DNA of 64,000 bases from Batillaria attramentaria (GCA_018292915.2 JACVVK020000293.1:770001-834000); one strand, 5' to 3'; shown: positions 10,730-22,110, counted from the stretch's first letter. Notes: a model not told the origin generated them from the sequence alone. Numbers and translations: made by a program.

Positions 10730-11860
10730 CTCCGCCATGGCGCCGGAACCTGAAAAACAAGGACAAAAAACCCCTGAGTATATCTATATATACTCAACCA
10801 CAAACAAGCAGAGAAACATCAGCATACAAATTATTCTTTAGTTTATTTCGGTCGGTACAGGGGATTACTTTCTATAAATTCAGGAAGTGCATGCAAAACT
10901 CAGTGTATGAACAATTCGTACATTACACGATTTCTGATTTGGGTAGCTTTTATTTTTTTTAAGAGATAAGAAAAGGTGAACTTAATGTTACCACAAGGGA
11001 AATACGTCCTAAAACTAAGTTGATTATACAGAAAGGTGCCTCTTGATAGTAGATAAGACAATGAAAATGACAGTGAATGCGCCAGTTTATACGAAAACGA
11101 TTCATGGAACGTGTTTAAATCACGTGACAACATCACAGTGTTCGTGAATGAACCGTTGAGAATCGTTGGAGTCGAGTACACGAGGTCTGTCTCCAAAACT
11201 GGTGAAAGTAATGGTTGTCTTTCCCAACAACTCAGCCGAGTCATTAATTATAACTACAACATGCTTTTCTTTGAAGTGTTTCACACCTTGGTGACCATGA
11301 TCCCCTTCAAAAACTTGGGAGGTTTGGAGAGGAAAGCGTCCTTCTAAACCACAGAACGTCCCTGAGCCAAGAATGTCTGCAAGTTTACGTCGTTCAAATC
11401 TTCATCCCCAGCTAACACTCTTGTCCTCAAAAACTGCGTGCAGGTAAACGGGGCGCCCCTGGAGGGACGCAGAGGTTAACCAAACAGCAACAAAGCAAGG
11501 ACCCAATTAAGAGGCGGGGGCGGCAGGCGCTGTCAACACAGCCATCAAGCAGGCCCACTTCAGGGACAAGCTCTTCGTTCGCAACTGGAGACGCCGGACT
11601 TGTGTCAAGAAAAGCAGGTTTGCTGTGTCTGCATCAACGCTTGTCGCCCGGTGAACAATGGGGCGGGGGGCGGGGGGCACAAGGCAACTACCGCCATACC
11701 TTTGCAGCCTACACAGTTGTTTGAAACATGTTTATTTGCGTAGCACACTGCAGACATACAGTGACAGTAATGCTGAGCATGTACAAGCATTGCTTATAGT
11801 TAACGGCGTCATTACAGTGGCAAATTGACGGAATGAAGTAAGCTTACTACCAAATTACAA
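10730..11860. other. Unassigned sequence
   Basis: Moderately complex sequence with short frames on both strands (10900-11244 minus, 11111-11347 plus). None has a recognisable motif or codon bias I can defend. Confidence 0.45.
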
Positions 11861-11862
11861 CG

Positions 11863-11895
11863 CGGAGAGAGAGAGAGAGGGAGAGAGAGAGAGAG
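11863..11895. repeat. (GA)n left of a SINE-1 insertion
   Basis: Imperfect GA run ending where SINE-1 begins. A second GA run starts exactly where the SINE ends (12073). Confidence 0.93.
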
Positions 11896-12072
11896 GTGGT
11901 GGGGCGGGTGATTTGGGATTTAACGTCCTTTTCCACAAAAAAGGGTGATATCAAAGACGGAACAACGAGAATAAGGCCAGCACAAATATCTAGCCCCAGC
12001 CGGGACTGATTCGAACTCACGACCCGAGCACTGAGAATCCAACGCTCTACCACTCGGTCATCCCGGCTCCCC
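11896..12072 (-). mobile_element. SINE-1 copy inside a (GA)n tract
   Basis: Full-length minus-strand copy: 5' GGGAGCC, A box, B box, middle domain (TTTGATATCACCC reverse complement) and G/T-rich tail complement at 11896-11910. Both flanks are GA repeats. The target-site duplication is therefore hidden in the microsatellite, or the SINE split one pre-existing GA array. Confidence 0.92.
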
Positions 12073-12097
12073 GAGAGAGAGAGAGAGAGAGAGAGAG
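12073..12097. repeat. (GA)n right of a SINE-1 insertion
   Basis: About 12 GA units directly abutting the 5' end of SINE-1. Confidence 0.93.
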
Positions 12098-12454
12098 TGT
12101 ACACAGTTGCTCGTATACCGAGCATCACTGAGTGCCAATTTGTCACCGCTCGGGCAGAGACTGAAGGAAGAGGACAGTTACAAACACCAGGCATGTACGT
12201 CGCTGCCAGTTCGTAACATCTCTCCTCGCCCTATTTATAAAACTGGAAGAAGAATCGAAACTGCAACGCTGGCTGACGAGGACAACTGTACTAAGACCAC
12301 GCTTAAGCGCATTCCTCACACGCTTGCACACGATCAAGTGCTGAAATTGTTCACGTCACAACGAATGTAACTGCTGACCCAATGGTCCGGCTACTGAAAT
12401 GCACCAAAAAATACAGCTACCCTTGTACACAGGCTGGTCCTTTCAAGGGGCTGA

Positions 12455-12773
12455 TGCTACAATGTTGTTGTTTTTTTGTTATTTTTGCTCACAGGTCGTT
12501 CTGTTTTCGGGGTATCTATAATCACACCTGGACAATGACAATGCTGGCACTGGGCTAACATAAGCTTGCTCGATGACGCGGTGACCAAGCTGAGCGCTTC
12601 GGAAGTGTAACAACAGTCGTAGAATTTGAAACTGATTTTCGACCGTTCGCGCAAATTGTAAACACCACTCCAAGATAGAGTATTTCGAGCGTACAGGCAC
12701 ACCCAAGAGCGAAACTGTTCCCAAACACAAGCTGGCTCAATTAAGATGGAATTAGCCCGTTTAACTGCACGCG
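12455..12773 (-). repeat. Repeat A copy d
   Basis: Minus-strand copy ending (plus-strand coordinates) in GGAATTAGCCCGTTTAA at about 12750-12766. Its other end is GCTACAATGTT...TTTTTGCTCACAGGTCGTTCTG near 12455. It retains GAAACTGTTCCCAAACA and GAGTATTTCGAGCGTAC. A T-rich insertion has lengthened the terminal segment. Confidence 0.78.
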
Positions 12774-12799
12774 CTTGGTGCACAAGTTTCTGATGGTTT

Positions 12800-12895
12800 G
12801 AGTCTTTCGGCCCCGCGAGGGTGATTTCAAAGATGGGAACACTGGGTCAAGGCCGGTAAAAATCTGGCCCTGTCGGGATTTGAACCCTGGTTTTT
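12800..12895 (-). mobile_element. SINE-1 relic, diverged
   Basis: GGGTGATTTCAAAGATGGG, AAGGCCGGTAAAAATCTGGCC and CGGGATTTGAACCC follow the SINE-1 order on the minus strand at reduced identity. The 5' head is not recognisable. Confidence 0.62.
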
Positions 12896-12999
12896 GTTAG
12901 AACTCACATGGAAAATCCCACAAAACACGCTCCAGAAAAAAAGTAGGGCAAAGGTATGTTGTACCCGTATGTCACACGAGAATCACGGGAAAAAACTCC

Positions 13000-13850
13000 A
13001 TGTTCGCTGGTTGTTCGGACTAAAAAACACTCCCGTGTGACATCAGCCTAACACACCACCAGCACTTCACAATCCAACACAATCAGTGCGAGTGTCGTCC
13101 GGCCGTAAAGACGCCATAAAGGACCACCAGTTCATCATTTCAAGCGAGTCAATGGACTTGAGACAAAATCTAATATGTCGCACTTCGTACAATGAGGCCT
13201 GTATTGATTTTCGGGACCTGCCTCTGGCTGACAAGTGTGCCGCGTCGCTCAGCGGACGACAATTTGAGAGACGAGCGAAAACGAGCGCCGGAACAATCCA
13301 ATCAATGGTTGAATGGCCAAACAAATGACATGAATGGTTGTCGCTGTCCGAGCCCCATCTATCTGGATGTCACCGAGCCAAGAAGCAGCCCGAGCCCGCG
13401 ATCAATACTCTCTTCTCTCCTTTTCCGTCAACACAGCCCCTTATTTGCTTGCCCAGCGGCAGGCTAAATGGGACAGATTGGAAACATACTGCACGTGCCA
13501 TCAACTGTAAGGACAAACACTGTCCCTCAGCAGGTTCCCTGTGTGAATACACCCTGACAGAAACATAAGCCGAGAGGCAGGTGCAATGGGAGAACGGTGA
13601 ATTTGATACATTCGCCCTCACATGATTGAGCGGCGGCGTATTTTACATTAGTGAAACTGAAGCGTGTTCAACAGAACACGAGAACATGATGAAACACTGT
13701 TTCTGGGACTGACGCTAAAAGATGGGTCAGTCGAAATTTGTACAGACATTTGTTGGGTGTCCTGACGTGAAATAACCGTACACTACCCATTCTATTCTTG
13801 TTGAAAAACGGTTTGTTGAGTGTTTTAGGGATTTTCCATCCGGTTTCGGG
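13000..13850. other. Unassigned sequence
   Basis: GC-balanced sequence with overlapping frames on both strands (13067-13621) and no motif I know. Its relative freedom from repeats makes 13080-13580 a possible candidate for conserved non-coding or exonic DNA. Nothing in the single sequence confirms that. Confidence 0.4.
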
Positions 13851-13851
13851 G

Positions 13852-13852
<1 letters not shown>

Positions 13853-13897
<45 letters not shown>
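13853..13897. repeat. (CA)n microsatellite
   Basis: About 22 pure CA units. Confidence 0.97.
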
Positions 13898-13900
<3 letters not shown>

Positions 13901-14109
13901 TAACCTTGATATAAAACTGAGACAGGACATTAAGGAATAAGCCAGCACAATGTTTCTCACAGCCCACAACCCGAGCATTGGCTGCCAAAGCTCTACTATT
14001 CAACTCCTCTCCCCACCCCCCACCACCCCTTTTTTTAAATTAGGGTGGGGTGTGGGTGGGGGGCTATAAGAAGACGCTGTGTATTTAGATGAGTCATGAT
14101 CGGATTTTC

Positions 14110-14272
14110 GGGGTTTGCCGTCTTCTGTCGGACCGCAAGGTTGATTTCGAAGACGGGGGACATCGAAAAAATCCTGTACAAATTTTGGATCTGTCCAGAT
14201 TCGGACTCTTGAACTTCCGATCTCGAGTCCTACGCTAACCCTGCTGAACCAACCGACTCCCGTGACACGGGA
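14110..14272 (-). mobile_element. SINE-1 relic, diverged
   Basis: The plus-strand order GTTGATTTCGAAGACGGGG, TGTACAAATTTTGGATC, ATTCGGACTCTTGAACTTCCG matches SINE-1 reversed, with many substitutions. It is clearly older than the neighbouring copy at 14525. Confidence 0.55.
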
Positions 14273-14524
14273 CACACCAAGCCCCTTTCGCCACTCTCTC
14301 GTTTGAATGATTTGTTTCACGCCACGCAATGACCTTTGTGTTACGGGAATGTTCCACGTGCTGGTCATGTCGATACAGTGTCGATACATGTCGTCAGTGA
14401 CAGGATCTGTTTGCGTCCGGAGATCGAACCTGGACCGAAGGTAAATTGTAAATACGTCAGTGGACCGTCACAGTTATAATCCGGTCCATTCAAACATACT
14501 TGCAATTTGCTACTACGAAAAACA

Positions 14525-14706
14525 GGGGCCGGGGGGGGGGGGGGGGGGTTGGGGGTTTAACGTCTTTTTCCACCACGTAGGGGTGACATCAAAGACGGGG
14601 CAACGAAAAAACAGACCAGCACAAATATATGGCCCCAGCCGGGACTGGAACTCACGACCCGAGCTTTGAGAGTCCAACATTCTACCATTCGGTTATCCCG
14701 GTTCCC
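14525..14706 (-). mobile_element. SINE-1 copy with 12-bp target-site duplication
   Basis: Full-length. CTACGAAAAACA occurs at 14513-14524 and again at 14707-14718, directly outside the element. The tail has been replaced or extended by a long G run on the plus strand (14530-14548). The head reads GGGAACCGGGATAACCGAATGG on the minus strand, close to consensus. Confidence 0.94.
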
Positions 14707-14954
14707 CTACGAAAAACATAAAAATCACTGAACTCAGTAACCTTTTAAAAAGCGCATACACATTTAGAAAAGTCAGTGTGTACTCTCGAAAACGTCAAGG
14801 GTTCAGCGATTTCAACTACGTGTTTCCAAAACCTGGCGTTAAAAAAGAAGAAGAAAAATATCGCCGTAGCTGTACCAGCAAAGCACTCTTAGAGTCGCCT
14901 CATAAAGCCATACTGTACACCGTGCTTTGAGACCTAAGCGGCGGATCCTTCTGT

Positions 14955-15300
14955 ATGCCAAGGCCACATCAACACGTTAACGCTTACCGTTTCATCAGCA
15001 ACACGATTAGTAACATAACCCCCATTGTGCGACAACTCAAAAGTAAAAACAAGCTACAAGCCCCGCTCAAATTGCACCGTAAGCCACACCTCGTCAGAAA
15101 ATCAAAACACGCCGCGGAAGACAAGCCGCGTGAGCCAGCCAGTAATGTGTTGCACGTGTAAAAAGTCTGCCTCTAGCGATCCACAGAGAATTTTGTTTTT
15201 CTTCTTCTTTTTTCCTTTTCCTCCCCTTGAGCTGCAGCGTACATATCACGGGGTGTAATCACCGTGGACGGGAGTGTTCCCGTGCTACTCCGCCTCAGAA
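14955..15300. other. Unassigned sequence
   Basis: Short overlapping frames without motif, and a pyrimidine-rich stretch near 15195-15225. Confidence 0.45.
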
Positions 15301-15301
15301 G

Positions 15302-15477
15302 GGGGGGGGGGGGGGGGGGGGTCGGGATTTAAGGTCCTTTTCCACCACATACGGGTGATATCAAAGACGGGGCAACGATGAAAAAGCCAGCACAAATATT
15401 TGGCCCCAGCCGGGATACGAACTCACAAGCCGAGCATTTGAAGTCCAACGCTCTACCATTCGGCCACCCCGGCTCCC
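15302..15477 (-). mobile_element. SINE-1 copy with 11-bp target-site duplication
   Basis: Full-length. CGCCTCAGAAG (15291-15301) and CGCTTCAGAAG (15478-15488) flank it with one mismatch. It starts with a G run of about 20 where other copies have the GGGTGGGTGTTTGG complement of the tail. Confidence 0.93.
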
Positions 15478-15595
15478 CGCTTCAGAAGTAGCACCGTTGC
15501 CAGGAAAGAGTACAAACTGCAGCACCGAGTGTTTCCAACGGATTTCGGTCTGTCGGCGATGGTCCCTTTTCATACTGTAAATATTATTTAGCGGG

Positions 15596-15720
15596 GTCCT
15601 GAAATTTTACCTTAAAAAAATAAAGATATATATAGATAGGCCCGATTGGAGTGGTCAGTAAAACAAAATAAATAAATAGATAAATACATAAATAAAGTTT
15701 TTAAAAAGTTATATCAAATT
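15596..15720. repeat. A/T-rich (AAAT)n tract
   Basis: Includes short TATATA and (AAATA)n/(AAATAAAT) repeats around 15610-15700. Confidence 0.7.
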
Positions 15721-15837
15721 CTGAAACAAAAACCTTATAATTAAAATCTGACTTTAATGCCTATCTCTAAAAATGACCCCATATCTCCTTTCTAGGAGGA
15801 ACTTGGAGTGACTACAACGTCTTAACTACACATACAC

Positions 15838-15863
15838 ACGCGCGCGCGCACGCGCGCGCGCGC
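15838..15863. repeat. (CG)n alternating tract
   Basis: Almost pure CG/CA alternation of about 26 bp, prone to Z-DNA. Long CG runs are rare outside the CA arrays in this window. Confidence 0.9.
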
Positions 15864-15869
15864 TTGAAA

Positions 15870-16510
15870 GCAACAGTCATCGTCTAAATTTTGGAAGCGG
15901 AGCAGCACCGGGAACACTTACGTCCATTTTGACTACACCCCGTCGGTGCATATTGCATGCACTCGCGTGCGCTCGTTTTTTGTTTTTTTTTGTTTTTCCC
16001 CTCGTTTTCTGCAAGCACAGTTTAGTGCGCCTGGGGATGTGCGTCACTGGAAGTTGGCTATCACATCTGTTACAGCCGCCCGAAATACCCTCTCCTTCCG
16101 AGCGCCTGCCAAGCGCAGACACGGCACGCATCGTGAAAAGCACGTTCACAACGGAGCGGTGCAACTGACGAGAACGCATCTCCATCACGAACCGCTGTCT
16201 GCTCTATCAGATGAGACGGGGGCAGAGCGTGGGGATGGGGAGGGAGGGGCAGAAGGTGGGCTGGACAGAACGATGAGTGCGTGGGCAACGACCTGCCGAA
16301 GAATCTAGGTCAAGGCCGAGTCGGTATGGCCACTAATCCCGGCGACTCCGCAAAGCTTATCACGTTTTTTAATACGACGGGCGAGTCTGGCTTTATTCCG
16401 TGTTAAAACCGCATGGCACGATCAGAAGCGTATAAACTGAGTCTCAAGAAGGGTACGTAGGGCTCATTGTAAATGTTCTCTGGCACGACTGAGTGTACCA
16501 ACATCATGAT
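15870..16510. other. Unassigned sequence
   Basis: Three overlapping frames (15877-16308) of 70-120 codons. None shows a known domain and all are on different strands or phases. Confidence 0.4.
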
Positions 16511-16516
16511 GTGGCG

Positions 16517-16540
16517 GTGTGTGTGTGTGCGCGAGGCAGT

Positions 16541-16597
<57 letters not shown>
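16517..16597. repeat. (GT)n microsatellite, interrupted
   Basis: A short GT run is followed by a CG-containing gap and about 27 GT units (16543-16597). Confidence 0.96.
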
Positions 16598-16598
<1 letters not shown>

Positions 16599-16963
16599 CC
16601 GGATCGCCACAATGGGCAACATATCTGACAATGAATTCTCAATGGTTATGCCACTGATCAGAAAGACGTCGACTGATTTGAAGGGATAGCGCATACAGGA
16701 TCAGTGAAAGAAACGTCAGAGTGGAGGTATAAAAAGTCGGCCAAAATGGCTCGAGCCGCAAACGGAATGTGGCGCCTGTGGTGGAATGGGAAAATGCCGA
16801 GCTCTGACGCGGGTTGATCGATACGATTCGCCAATAAACTCAGTCCCCAGAACTGAGCTTCCTTTGAACTCTCGCCAGAAACCCGGCCACCAGGCGGCGT
16901 TCCTTGAAAAATCAACTGAATCCTGAGAGGGTCAAAAACTGCGCACACTCGAGGTTATGAGCA

Positions 16964-16966
<3 letters not shown>

Positions 16967-17012
<46 letters not shown>
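16967..17012. repeat. (CA)n microsatellite
   Basis: About 23 pure CA units. Confidence 0.97.
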
Positions 17013-17016
<4 letters not shown>

Positions 17017-17218
17017 GTGCTAGACTTGGTGTGTGCTCCTCCAGGCTAAAGAGGCAACACTCGGGAAGAACCTCTATCGCACCTCTCCGTATCGGGGTGG
17101 AGTCGTTTTCGTATAAATGTGTCAGGTCACGTTCACCTCACGCGAGAAGTGGGCTGCTGGTTAGGGCTGCTTACTGCACGCATGAAATGCAGCCTCCCCC
17201 CTCCCCGCGAGCGGAGCG

Positions 17219-17254
<36 letters not shown>
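17219..17254. repeat. (GT)n microsatellite
   Basis: About 17 GT units. Confidence 0.95.
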
Positions 17255-17292
17255 CACACAGAGGAGATAATAGCGAGTTGTAGTCGGTTGAA

Positions 17293-17459
17293 TAGTCCTT
17301 TTCCACTAAGTAAGGGGGGTGATAATCAAATAAGCAGCAACGACAGAACTGACACATTTCTGTGCATTCTTTTGTTTTTTTCAGTCAGGATTCAAACTCA
17401 TGACCCGAGGACTGACAGTCCAACGCTCTACTACAGTAGCTCAATTATCCAGGCCTCCA
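17293..17459 (-). mobile_element. SINE-1 copy, diverged
   Basis: The plus-strand order GTCCTTTTCCAC, GGTGATAATCAAATAAG, GATTCAAACTCATGACCCGAGG, AGTCCAACGCTCTAC follows SINE-1 reversed. A T-rich insertion replaces the middle. A (GA)n tract begins at 17461 next to the 5' end, as at 12073 and 44368. Confidence 0.75.
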
Positions 17460-17460
17460 C

Positions 17461-17480
17461 AGAGAGAGAGAGAGAGAGAG
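17461..17480. repeat. (GA)n microsatellite
   Basis: Ten GA units adjoining a SINE-1 copy. Confidence 0.93.
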
Positions 17481-17611
17481 GCGTAGACAAATATCGATCA
17501 GTGGACCGCTAAAAAGCCCACTCTAACTCTTCAATAACCACTGACTACATCAACATCCCATCTACACGTTCATAAAGCGAACTGTCTGAAAATCCCTGCA
17601 ACGAAATCACA

Positions 17612-17745
17612 TTTTCCGCAAGAGCTCATTTCACAGAACTTCCTAATGAAATCCGCTGTCAAGATCGTCTTTCAAGTTTTCCAAGACATTTTAAAGCAAT
17701 TAAAAAAACACATCAGCAGAGAATCGTGGAAGGCCACCTTCCACA
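17612..17745 (+). pseudogene. Possible relic of a non-LTR retrotransposon ORF C-terminus
   Basis: One frame reads continuously for about 45 codons with the pattern LPNEIR followed by LSSFPRHFKAIKK. This resembles the 'LPxxIR...SLxxFKxxLK' end seen in many CR1/jockey-type reverse transcriptases. An in-frame stop lies just upstream, so only a fragment remains. The match is to a short, loosely conserved motif and could be chance. Confidence 0.33.
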
Positions 17746-18044
17746 GAACATTCTAAAGCCATCCAGTTGGCTCTGGTGCAGATCTACACAATACAAGGTC
17801 ACTGTGACCGTGACCCCCACTTGACCCCGTCTGGTGTCAGCAGCATCACCCAGTCGACGCACAGGCTTGAAGTCACGTGCAGCGCGTGCAGGGCCTCCTG
17901 CCTGTGTGCACGTGCGATCGCAGATCATTAACTAGGGCGCCCAGAGCTGTATCAACTGATCAGGCATCTGACATTACCGTCTGATGGTCGTGATAGGGTA
18001 TAATACAGGCCGCATGACCCCCGGGCTGTCAATAGGGTAAGGCG

Positions 18045-18070
18045 ACTCTCTCTCTCTCTCTCACACACAC
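18045..18070. repeat. (CT)n(CA)n short compound repeat
   Basis: About nine CT units then four CA units. Confidence 0.9.
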
Positions 18071-18435
18071 ACCACACACATGCTGCACAACCTATTACTG
18101 GTTGTAGAGACACCAACATTTCACCATTTTAAACTTCTGGTTGCTGCCGGCCGGGTCCGGCTGAATTCACCCCCCCCCCCCCCCTTCACACACTACTACC
18201 ACCACTACTACTACACACCATTTTCAAGTCAGTCACTTGGTCTGAAGTCACTCAGCTGTACTCTCTATCTCTCTCTCTCCGGCTCTCTCTCTCTCCGCTG
18301 AACTGTCCGATCTAATCTTGATTCTAGTACATTAGTAATCACAAATTTTACCACTGACATTCAATTCCAGTCTTATTCTGGTTGTAACACTGAGGCTCCA
18401 AAAGTTCGTCACCACTTACTTCAAGTCAGTCTTTA

Positions 18436-18467
18436 GTCATCTCTCTCTCTCTCTCTCATCGTTACGG

Positions 18468-18517
<50 letters not shown>

Positions 18518-18541
18518 CACACACACACACACACACACACA
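18436..18541. repeat. (CT)n and interrupted (CA)n microsatellite
   Basis: CT 18436-18457. CA 18469-18514 and 18520-18541 are separated by a single GG interruption. Confidence 0.96.
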
Positions 18542-18559
18542 GAGCAGTAAGCAAGGACC

Positions 18560-19340
18560 TGTGCCTACCACACACAAACGCCACACAAGCCTTGCCTGTG
18601 TTCCGTTGTCGCAGTATGTGAGGTCCTCCAAGTATTTCCCGCCTTCGGCAGAAAAAAAGCGGGCTTACAGAGCTGGCTGGCCGACCAGCCTTGTGTCAAG
18701 CCTCGTCAAGTTCAACCCGTCTGAGCCAATCCGCACTCCTCGCATAGCCCCGTGTGTAACATTACACCGAACTGACGTCACACTACTGGCTGTTTGACTT
18801 CTCCCCAGGGCCGCCCGGGGGCTAATGCGCACGGCAACAGAAAAATGTACTCCTCTCTCCAGCCAGCGAAATAATCTCGTTCACCAAGTGCTCAGTGTTG
18901 AAATGGGTGCAAAACACAACTGTAACTTCTGATGTACAACGTCGATTATTACACCGGCCGAGTGGTTCGTCGAGTTGTTTCTGGCCCTACCTTCTGGGTC
19001 ATATTGGTTCTTCATATCATGATCGGTTCTTTGTTTCGCCAACTCAGCAAGAGCTCTTCAGTGATACTCGAGATAATCCCGAAGCTTTTGTCCACGATCA
19101 ACTACGGTCAAACTGTTCAAGGTGACCACTCGTAACGAACCCCGGCGTCATCCACCTGACAATTATTTCCTGGTGGCGGTCTAACCAACATTACCACACG
19201 ACAAAACCTTGTTCTTCTGATGCATGCACGTCCACAACATTACCTGCACCAGTTAATTAATGTCTCAATACGTTTGTCAGACATACAACAATGCCGCGGA
19301 AAACGTTTCTTCGGATACACTAAATCAGTGCATCAGATTC
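18560..19340. other. Unassigned sequence
   Basis: A frame at 18895-19125 and one at 18932-19135 overlap in different phases. Neither has a known motif. Confidence 0.45.
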
Positions 19341-19344
19341 AGTC

Positions 19345-19612
19345 ACGCTCAAGACCAACTAGACAGCGCTGATTGGTGGCTATATTTAGCGACTTTGTCG
19401 ATCGGCGTGTAGTACAGGTCTGGAAGCGTTGGGCCAAAGAAAGTCATATTTCTCTACTATGGGAAGCCGCAAAGTCACAAGAATGGTCGCAGTGGCCAAA
19501 AGGAACATCTATTCAAACAACCTTAGAGCTTTGCAAGGGCAGTTTTTCCCCTCAGAACTTATTACGAACATAGGGACTTTAGGTCCCGTCAAAGACCCGG
19601 AAGCTATGCACA
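19345..19612 (+). repeat. Repeat D copy 1
   Basis: Shares an ordered series of blocks with 32645-32885: GACCAACTAGACAG...GCGCTGATTGGTGGCT, CAAAGAAAGTCATATTTCTCT, AAGTCACAAGAATGGTCG, GGCCAAAAGGAA, GGGCAGTTTTTCCCCTCAG and TTACGAACATAGGGACTTTA. It is about 260 bp long and non-coding in most frames. An open frame of 66 codons (19373-19573) is not conserved in the other copy. The class is unknown. Confidence 0.72.
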
Positions 19613-19619
19613 AAACTTT

Positions 19620-20340
19620 GAGAGAAAGATGATTTGGACTGTCACAGATACTGAACCACTTCAAATTTTGTTTCCTTTCTTATTCTTCTTCTTCTTTTGA
19701 AACAAAAGCACTGAGCACCAGAAAGTTGTCTTTCCACAGGTCACAGTTGGTGTCCTTTACACAGTTCCCGGATATGCGTAGCTGTCTGAAAACCCACCAT
19801 TACTGGCGAAATTCCTGGACGTAGATGTCGAAAACACCACACGTGCCGTCTTCAAGACTAGCACTGACACTAATCCAAAGCCTTCACTGCTTCAGCCATG
19901 ACACAGTTTCTGTCCTCTTTCTGCTGACAATCGACAATGCAGAACTGTCGCTGCAGTAGGTCACGGCGTGTAGTAGTCGATCCTGTAGTAGTTGAGTGAA
20001 GTATCCTTATCGCCTGACATAACGAGCCTACAACAAAAGCTGTCACACCACTCAACACATGTACCGTCTGTGGAGACGTTTCTGTGACCGACTTCTAGTT
20101 CACACATTCCAGCACTGGGGGAAACGACCCTCCGCTGTCCTGCGGCCACGGGCAATGAATGCAGTGACGCACAAGTACGTGTACAGCAAGTATGCACACT
20201 GAAAGTGCACCCCCTGCCGTTTTGTAGAGCAAGGCTCTCTTTCTGTCTCTTTTCTTTTTTTATAGTTGACGGCAAACTTGGAAACGGTCACTGTGACAAC
20301 AGCTTCTCTCGGGCTCTCTCTCTCTCCAATTGTCGTTGCT
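19620..20340. other. Unassigned sequence
   Basis: Frames at 19961-20291 (minus) carry no recognised motif. Confidence 0.45.
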
Positions 20341-20354
20341 ACATCTGCAGACCG

Positions 20355-20358
<4 letters not shown>

Positions 20359-20392
<34 letters not shown>

Positions 20393-20450
20393 AACGACCT
20401 TTGGCTTACTTTTTACCGTTGTATCGGTCTCTCTCTCTCTCTCTCTCTCT
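20359..20450. repeat. (GA)n ... (CT)n inverted pair
   Basis: GA 20359-20389 and CT 20430-20450 are complementary arms about 40 bp apart. Confidence 0.93.
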
Positions 20451-20544
20451 ACGGTCTGCTCGGCATGCTGCAGCAACGACAATTTATAAATAATTCTGTT
20501 ACTTCAAAACTTAGTGTCGTTAAAATAAAGTATTACTGCCAATG

Positions 20545-20545
<1 letters not shown>

Positions 20546-20633
<88 letters not shown>
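20546..20633. repeat. (CT)n(CA)n compound microsatellite
   Basis: CT 20546-20578, CA 20578-20633, uninterrupted. Confidence 0.98.
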
Positions 20634-20635
<2 letters not shown>

Positions 20636-20846
20636 GTAGTAAACTGGCACAGCTTACACTGTGACAAATTGCCATAGTATGTTTAATTTTATCCGCTGTA
20701 ACACAAAGTATATTTTATATTTGTTCGTTCTGCGCGCGTGTAGGAGTCGCTCTCGGCGAATACGTACATACAATAAAACAAAGTTCAGTACGTAATAACA
20801 TACTGACTCCTTCCGCGTGTGCGTGTGTGGGCGGCGTTGTGCGGGC

Positions 20847-20847
<1 letters not shown>

Positions 20848-20891
<44 letters not shown>
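20848..20891. repeat. (GT)n microsatellite
   Basis: About 21 GT units, preceded by GCG-interrupted GT sequence from 20817. Confidence 0.96.
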
Positions 20892-20892
<1 letters not shown>

Positions 20893-21227
20893 TGCTCTAT
20901 CAGCGGACAGCATCGTACACATTACCGTACCTGCAGTAAGGCGAGTACGCAAAAACCGCAGCTGTGCATGCGTGCAATTTCAACATTTAAACGCAATAAC
21001 ACGGTTTTCCTCATGCAGCTGTTGTTTTTGGAGTTTTGCCAAACGTTTTGCTTGATGATATGGGTACATGAATGCCCAGCTTTGCAAATTACGTATGAGC
21101 CTACCTCGACATTACAGGAATCTTTCTTTGCTAAAAGCTACATGTATGTACGAGAACTGCATCTGGTTTCTCTTCTCTTTCTTTTCTGGACATTGCTGGA
21201 TTTAATTCTAATCATCTAAAGCGCACG

Positions 21228-21505
21228 GTTACACGGCTGCCAGTCTGCATGTTGCCGTACTCGGCTGCCTGCTGGCGGGCAAGTGTTCCGCGGCACACGC
21301 AGCCTGCGGCGTTGCAAGGTTTGGGCAGTGACTGGTCAGTTGGCTGTATCGGGCTGCCAGTGGCTAGCTGGCTGCCAGGAAAAATAGAACGGCTTTCTAT
21401 TCCCGCGCCAGCACCGGCAAGGGGGATTTGCCAGCTGGCAGCCAGCGATTTAATTAGGGTTGCCAGCGTTGCCAGCCCTACAAGTACCAATCCTGGCAAC
21501 GTGTA
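21228..21505. repeat. GGCTGCCAG/CTGGCAGCC-rich segment
   Basis: At least eight occurrences of GGCTGCC, CTGCCAG, GCCAGC or their complements occur in about 280 bp, in both orientations (for example 21351-21382 against 21429-21447). The pattern is an irregular cluster of short inverted repeats and not a clean tandem array. The mirrored open frames on both strands (21212-21506) follow from this. Confidence 0.65.
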
Positions 21506-21690
21506 GCAGCGGCCCTAAATGCCAAGAGAACAATCACACTTAAACATACGATAAACCTGTCAATCTAGCTAACTCTTCTGTTGCATATTAACACTGATTT
21601 GGGCTGATAAAACCCATGAATATACTTTTTTTAAACTGTGACTCTCAGTAAGAAATAAACGAGATCCACCACCGAGGAAACGTCTATGAT

Positions 21691-21694
<4 letters not shown>

Positions 21695-21757
<63 letters not shown>
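21695..21757. repeat. (CA)n(GA)n compound microsatellite
   Basis: CA to 21730, GA 21731-21757. Confidence 0.97.
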
Positions 21758-21962
21758 CTCTGCCATCTTGTCACTTTGTATTGATCGTGGTCTGTCAGTA
21801 ACCGGTGGGATACGGAGTATCGAACATCGCAAGCTAAGCTAGACTGGCGCGTGGTCACCGCACCAGAGCAGCAATTTGTACAAGCCACTTGACTGGAACT
21901 GTCTGACAACGACACCCACTCTCCCCCCATGTGTGGATCAAGGCCGGACGGCAACGGTCATC

Positions 21963-22110
21963 GGTTGGTTAGTTGGTTAAATGTAACGTCCTTTCGCACC
22001 CCGCAATAGTGATGTCAAAGGAGGGTCAACGCGGAAATAGCCAGTCGGAAATCGAACACCTCGAAGAGTTACGACTGTAAAGCGTTACCAGCTAAGCCAC
22101 CACGGTTCCC
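21963..22110 (-). mobile_element. SINE-1-related copy, diverged
   Basis: The plus-strand order TGTAACGTCCTTTCGCACC, AGTGATGTCAAAG, GGGTCAACG, GGAAATCGAACACC, CCACGGTTCCC follows SINE-1 reversed, with a shorter head. It lies 40 bp from a much younger copy. Confidence 0.65.

Noticed and set aside
18950..19110. Rearranged tRNA-like sequence with GGCCGAGTGG
   Set aside because: A single A-box-like string with no B box at the proper distance.
19373..19573. Small protein gene
   Set aside because: It overlaps Repeat D, and the reading frame is not conserved in the copy at 32645.
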